9,459 bases of DNA from Pseudobacteriovorax antillogorgiicola (GTDB lineage Bacteria; Bdellovibrionota_B; Oligoflexia; Oligoflexales; RGVZ01): the NCBI GenBank assembly GCA_945897695.1, contig CAMDGW010000086.1, forward strand, positions 1 through 9,459, given 5' to 3'. This document shows positions 7,376 to 9,459 of the stretch, piece after piece. Made by a program: the position numbers and the translations under genes. The notes below the pieces were generated by a model, which saw nothing but the letters and a program-made list of their open reading frames with translations, did not search any database and was not told the origin of the DNA. Position 1 is the first letter of the stretch, and every line of letters starts with the position of its first letter.

Positions 7376-8424
7376 GACAACGCTACAAAACACTTTTTAC
7401 AGTCATTTTGCTCATCTTTGCCGGTTTTATGGTTTGGAAAATTTTTAGCAAGCCGCTACCAACCCCAGACACTCTGCCTGAAGTTGGGGGTACAACTACA
7501 AATAACCCGCATTCTGCAAACCAGTTTCAGGAGGTCCAGGTTGCTGGAACAACCTTGCTTCCCGGCGACTTCACCTGGGAACTCGATCTCCACACCAAAG
7601 TCCCAAATTTTGAGGACTCTGAAGACGTTTTCGGCATTCCGAAAGCACCTGCGTCTGCACCCCAAGCGCCTTTAGAGGTAACTGATAGTCTAGAGCTTCG
7701 GGAAAGAGTTGTCTCAGCCGTCATTGAGAGGAAAGTGCTTTACCGCTACATCCAAGAGAAATCACGAGGTTTTGATCTTGGAGATCCATCTCGATTTTCA
7801 AAGTGCCTTGCAGAAGTGCAAGAGGTGGCTCAATCCAATAAAGAATTTTTTACATCCTCCGCAAGCCGCGAGCGTCTAAAAGCAAAAATTTGTGAGGAGT
7901 CGATCATCCAACAATACCTGGAAGAACAAGTTTTTCGGTCCCTTGCAGTTTCAGAGTCGGAAATCGCCTCCTACTACCGTACGCACGAAAAAGCCTACCG
8001 AAAACCCACAAGGGTCCTTCTTAGGCAGGTTGTTGTCGCTAAGGAGGAACTGGCTAATGATATCCGCAGAAGCATCAAAGCAAGTAATTTCAGTGAGTTA
8101 GCAAGAAAGAACTCCATTACCCCGGAAGCTGAAAAAGGAGGCCTGATGGGGCCATTTTCCAAGGAGCAACTACCCACACTTTTTGATATCGTCTTCTCAA
8201 TGAATACCGGAGAGATCAGCGGTGTCATAAAGTCTGAATATGGCTATCACATCATCATGCCTATTCAGAAACTTCCACCCCAAACTCTCTCCTATGCCGA
8301 AGCGGCTCCGGAAATTCGAGCAGAGCTTTTAAGAACGAAGAAGCTCGATGCTTTCCCGCGCTGGCTAAACACCGCGATGAACGCCATATCGGTGACATCG
8401 CCGAACACAGGACTGGTACCATGA
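7372..8424 (+). CDS. Membrane-anchored parvulin-like (PpiC/SurA-type) folding factor
   Basis: A 350-residue protein likely held in the inner membrane by one N-terminal segment (residues about 8-23, after the basic MRQRYK) with the rest in the periplasm. No signal peptidase or lipobox site follows, so an uncleaved anchor is likely. Residues 28-100 are Pro/Thr-rich and probably unstructured. Residues about 105-205 are helical, like the chaperone part of SurA/PrsA. A parvulin-type domain spans about 211-303: RVLLRQVVV, NFSELARKNSITPEAEKGGLMGPF, MNTGEISGVIKSEYGYHIIM. The last piece is the family hallmark, but the first conserved His (RHILV-type) is Gln219 here and the usual GDLG(W/Y)F is GLMGPF, so peptidyl-prolyl isomerase activity may be reduced. 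Its ATG overlaps the mfd stop, and its own stop overlaps the next start (ATGA both times). Likely role: folding or escorting of exported proteins. It may be annotated as PpiC-type or SurA N-terminal protein. Confidence 0.85.
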   Translation: MRQRYKTLFTVILLIFAGFMVWKIFSKPLPTPDTLPEVGGTTTNNPHSANQFQEVQVAGTTLLPGDFTWELDLHTKVPNFEDSEDVFGIPKAPASAPQAPLEVTDSLELRERVVSAVIERKVLYRYIQEKSRGFDLGDPSRFSKCLAEVQEVAQSNKEFFTSSASRERLKAKICEESIIQQYLEEQVFRSLAVSESEIASYYRTHEKAYRKPTRVLLRQVVVAKEELANDIRRSIKASNFSELARKNSITPEAEKGGLMGPFSKEQLPTLFDIVFSMNTGEISGVIKSEYGYHIIMPIQKLPPQTLSYAEAAPEIRAELLRTKKLDAFPRWLNTAMNAISVTSPNTGLVP

Positions 8425-9398
8425 TTCGATTCGTTATAATTACCATCATTCTTTGGAACGCATTTCTAAGTAACGTGGCTATTGCCTCTGAGCCGGGTGA
8501 GGTATTAATTGACCGAGTTCTTGCAGTGGTTAACGGTCGCCCCATTTTTTATGGCGACATTCGTCGAAAAATCGATGTTGGCCCTTTGGTTGTGGTGAGC
8601 GAATATCCTGCAAATAAGGAGGCTCCACCCCAGACCAAGGCTCTTAATGACGCCATCAATTTTGAGCTAATTATGGGAGCTGCCAAGGATCTTGATATCG
8701 AGGTAAGCGATGCAGATCTGGACCAAGAGATTACCCGCTACTTAGAAGAGCAAAAGATCTCAAAAGATAAACTATCTGAACTTCTCGCTCAGGAAGGTGA
8801 GACAGTTGAGAACTATCGCCGAGACTTTCGCAATCAGCTGGTTCTGCGCCGTTTTCAACGTCGGGTCATTGCACCATCTATCAAAGTTACCGAAAAAGAC
8901 GTCGAGACCTATTACCTAAGCCAAACAGGATCTAACGGCAATGAAATGATTGACGTGAGCTTGCGTCAGCTGCTCATCAAAATCGACCCGGGTATGAATA
9001 AAGAACTCGTTGAAGCCAAAAAGTCTCTAGCTAATGACATTTATAGCAAGCTTAAAGGCGGCCTTGATTTTGTTGATGCCGTGGGCCTTTATAGTGATGA
9101 TCCAAACGCAAAAAAGCCTGATCAAAAGCCTATGGTCCTTAAACTAAAAGATCTTTCCGGCACTCTTAAGTCAGCAATCGAACCATTAAAGACGGGCGAA
9201 TTCACGGCGCCGATTTCACTGCCAAATGGCCTTATGATATTTCAGCTAGCTGAAAAGAAGCTTGGCGAAAACCGCGATTTCGCCGCCAAAAAGGGCAAAC
9301 TTGATCAAGAGCTTCGTATGATCGAACTCCAAAATCAAACGAATAAATGGCTCGGCGAACAGCATCAAAGAATTTCCGTCAAACGGATGGATGATTAA
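8421..9398 (+). CDS. SurA-like periplasmic chaperone with one degenerate parvulin domain
   Basis: A 325-residue exported protein with a signal peptide (hydrophobic residues 4-18, likely cleavage after AIA at residue 22). The mature start EPGEVLIDRVLAVVNGRPI is the classic SurA N-terminal signature. Residues about 25-165 are the SurA chaperone core (helix-rich, with SDADLDQEI and the VTEKDVETYY linker). Residues about 175-285 are a parvulin-like domain: LRQLLIKID, GLDFVDAVGLYSDD, LKTGEFTAPISLPNGLMIFQL. The usual GG-DLG motif is missing (DQKPMVLKLKDL in its place) and the first conserved His is Gln183, so chaperoning without isomerase activity is likely. E. coli SurA has two parvulin domains; this protein has one and is shorter. 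The C-terminal helix (about 285-315) could fold back on the N-terminal core, as in SurA. It is last in the mfd operon, coupled by ATGA to the preceding parvulin-like gene and followed by a hairpin terminator. Expected clients are outer-membrane barrels. Confidence 0.87.
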   Translation: MIRFVIITIILWNAFLSNVAIASEPGEVLIDRVLAVVNGRPIFYGDIRRKIDVGPLVVVSEYPANKEAPPQTKALNDAINFELIMGAAKDLDIEVSDADLDQEITRYLEEQKISKDKLSELLAQEGETVENYRRDFRNQLVLRRFQRRVIAPSIKVTEKDVETYYLSQTGSNGNEMIDVSLRQLLIKIDPGMNKELVEAKKSLANDIYSKLKGGLDFVDAVGLYSDDPNAKKPDQKPMVLKLKDLSGTLKSAIEPLKTGEFTAPISLPNGLMIFQLAEKKLGENRDFAAKKGKLDQELRMIELQNQTNKWLGEQHQRISVKRMDD

Positions 9399-9408
9399 AG
9401 AAATTCGT

Positions 9409-9435
9409 GGCCCCGATCGGGGCCAAATATTTTTG
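9409..9435 (+). terminator. Rho-independent terminator after the mfd operon
   Basis: A perfect 16-base palindrome, GGCCCCGATCGGGGCC (9409-9424), begins 11 bases after the last stop and is followed by AAATATTTTT. The stem is very GC-rich. The T-run starts six bases late, so termination strength is uncertain. A purine-rich GAGGGA follows at about 9435-9440, which could serve a gene beyond the right edge. Confidence 0.7.
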
Positions 9436-9459
9436 AGGGATCGAACTATCCTAAAGATA

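Noticed and set aside
9409..9424. GC-rich palindrome as a protein-binding site or repeat element
   Set aside because: Its position 11 bases after the last stop and the following T-rich run fit a terminator better; no second copy is in the window.

Overview
The window is a piece of bacterial chromosome with moderate GC content, densely packed with genes. Seven coding regions fall into three transcription units. An outer-membrane beta-barrel protein with a Sec signal peptide and two SurA/PpiC-type periplasmic folding factors indicate a Gram-negative (diderm) cell. The order mfd, then ppiC-like, then surA-like is familiar from delta-proteobacterial and Bdellovibrionota-type genomes. I infer a member of that broad group, but nothing in the window proves the taxon.

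Left unit (1-2342, + strand): the 3' part of a DNA topoisomerase VI B subunit (H2TH remnant, transducer domain, long coiled/acidic/lysine-rich tail), followed 21 bases later by a complete topoisomerase VI A subunit (Spo11-like, with the catalytic tyrosine and Toprim residues). The GHKL ATPase half of the B subunit lies left of the window. Topo VI is a type IIB topoisomerase typical of archaea and plants and uncommon in bacteria, so this pair is the most notable content here. A strong symmetric hairpin at 2346-2377 ends this unit and the converging one.

Middle unit (2406-3645, - strand): a HIT-family nucleotide-binding protein, then a small secreted outer-membrane beta-barrel protein of unknown specific role. 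A 67-base gap with a clear ribosome binding site separates them.

Right unit (about 3728-9398, + strand): mfd (transcription-repair coupling factor), a membrane-anchored parvulin-like protein and a SurA-like periplasmic chaperone. They are joined by two ATGA stop/start overlaps and end at a hairpin at 9409-9435. mfd serves transcription-coupled DNA repair; the other two probably help outer-membrane proteins fold. Both parvulin-like domains depart from the active-enzyme consensus.

There is no gene-free stretch longer than about 150 bases. I saw no tRNA, rRNA, CRISPR array, insertion sequence or attachment site. I found no novel defence or mobile system. The points worth following are sequence peculiarities of the bacterial Topo VI (histone H1-like tail, altered transducer residues, altered Toprim surroundings) and the degenerate parvulin domains.
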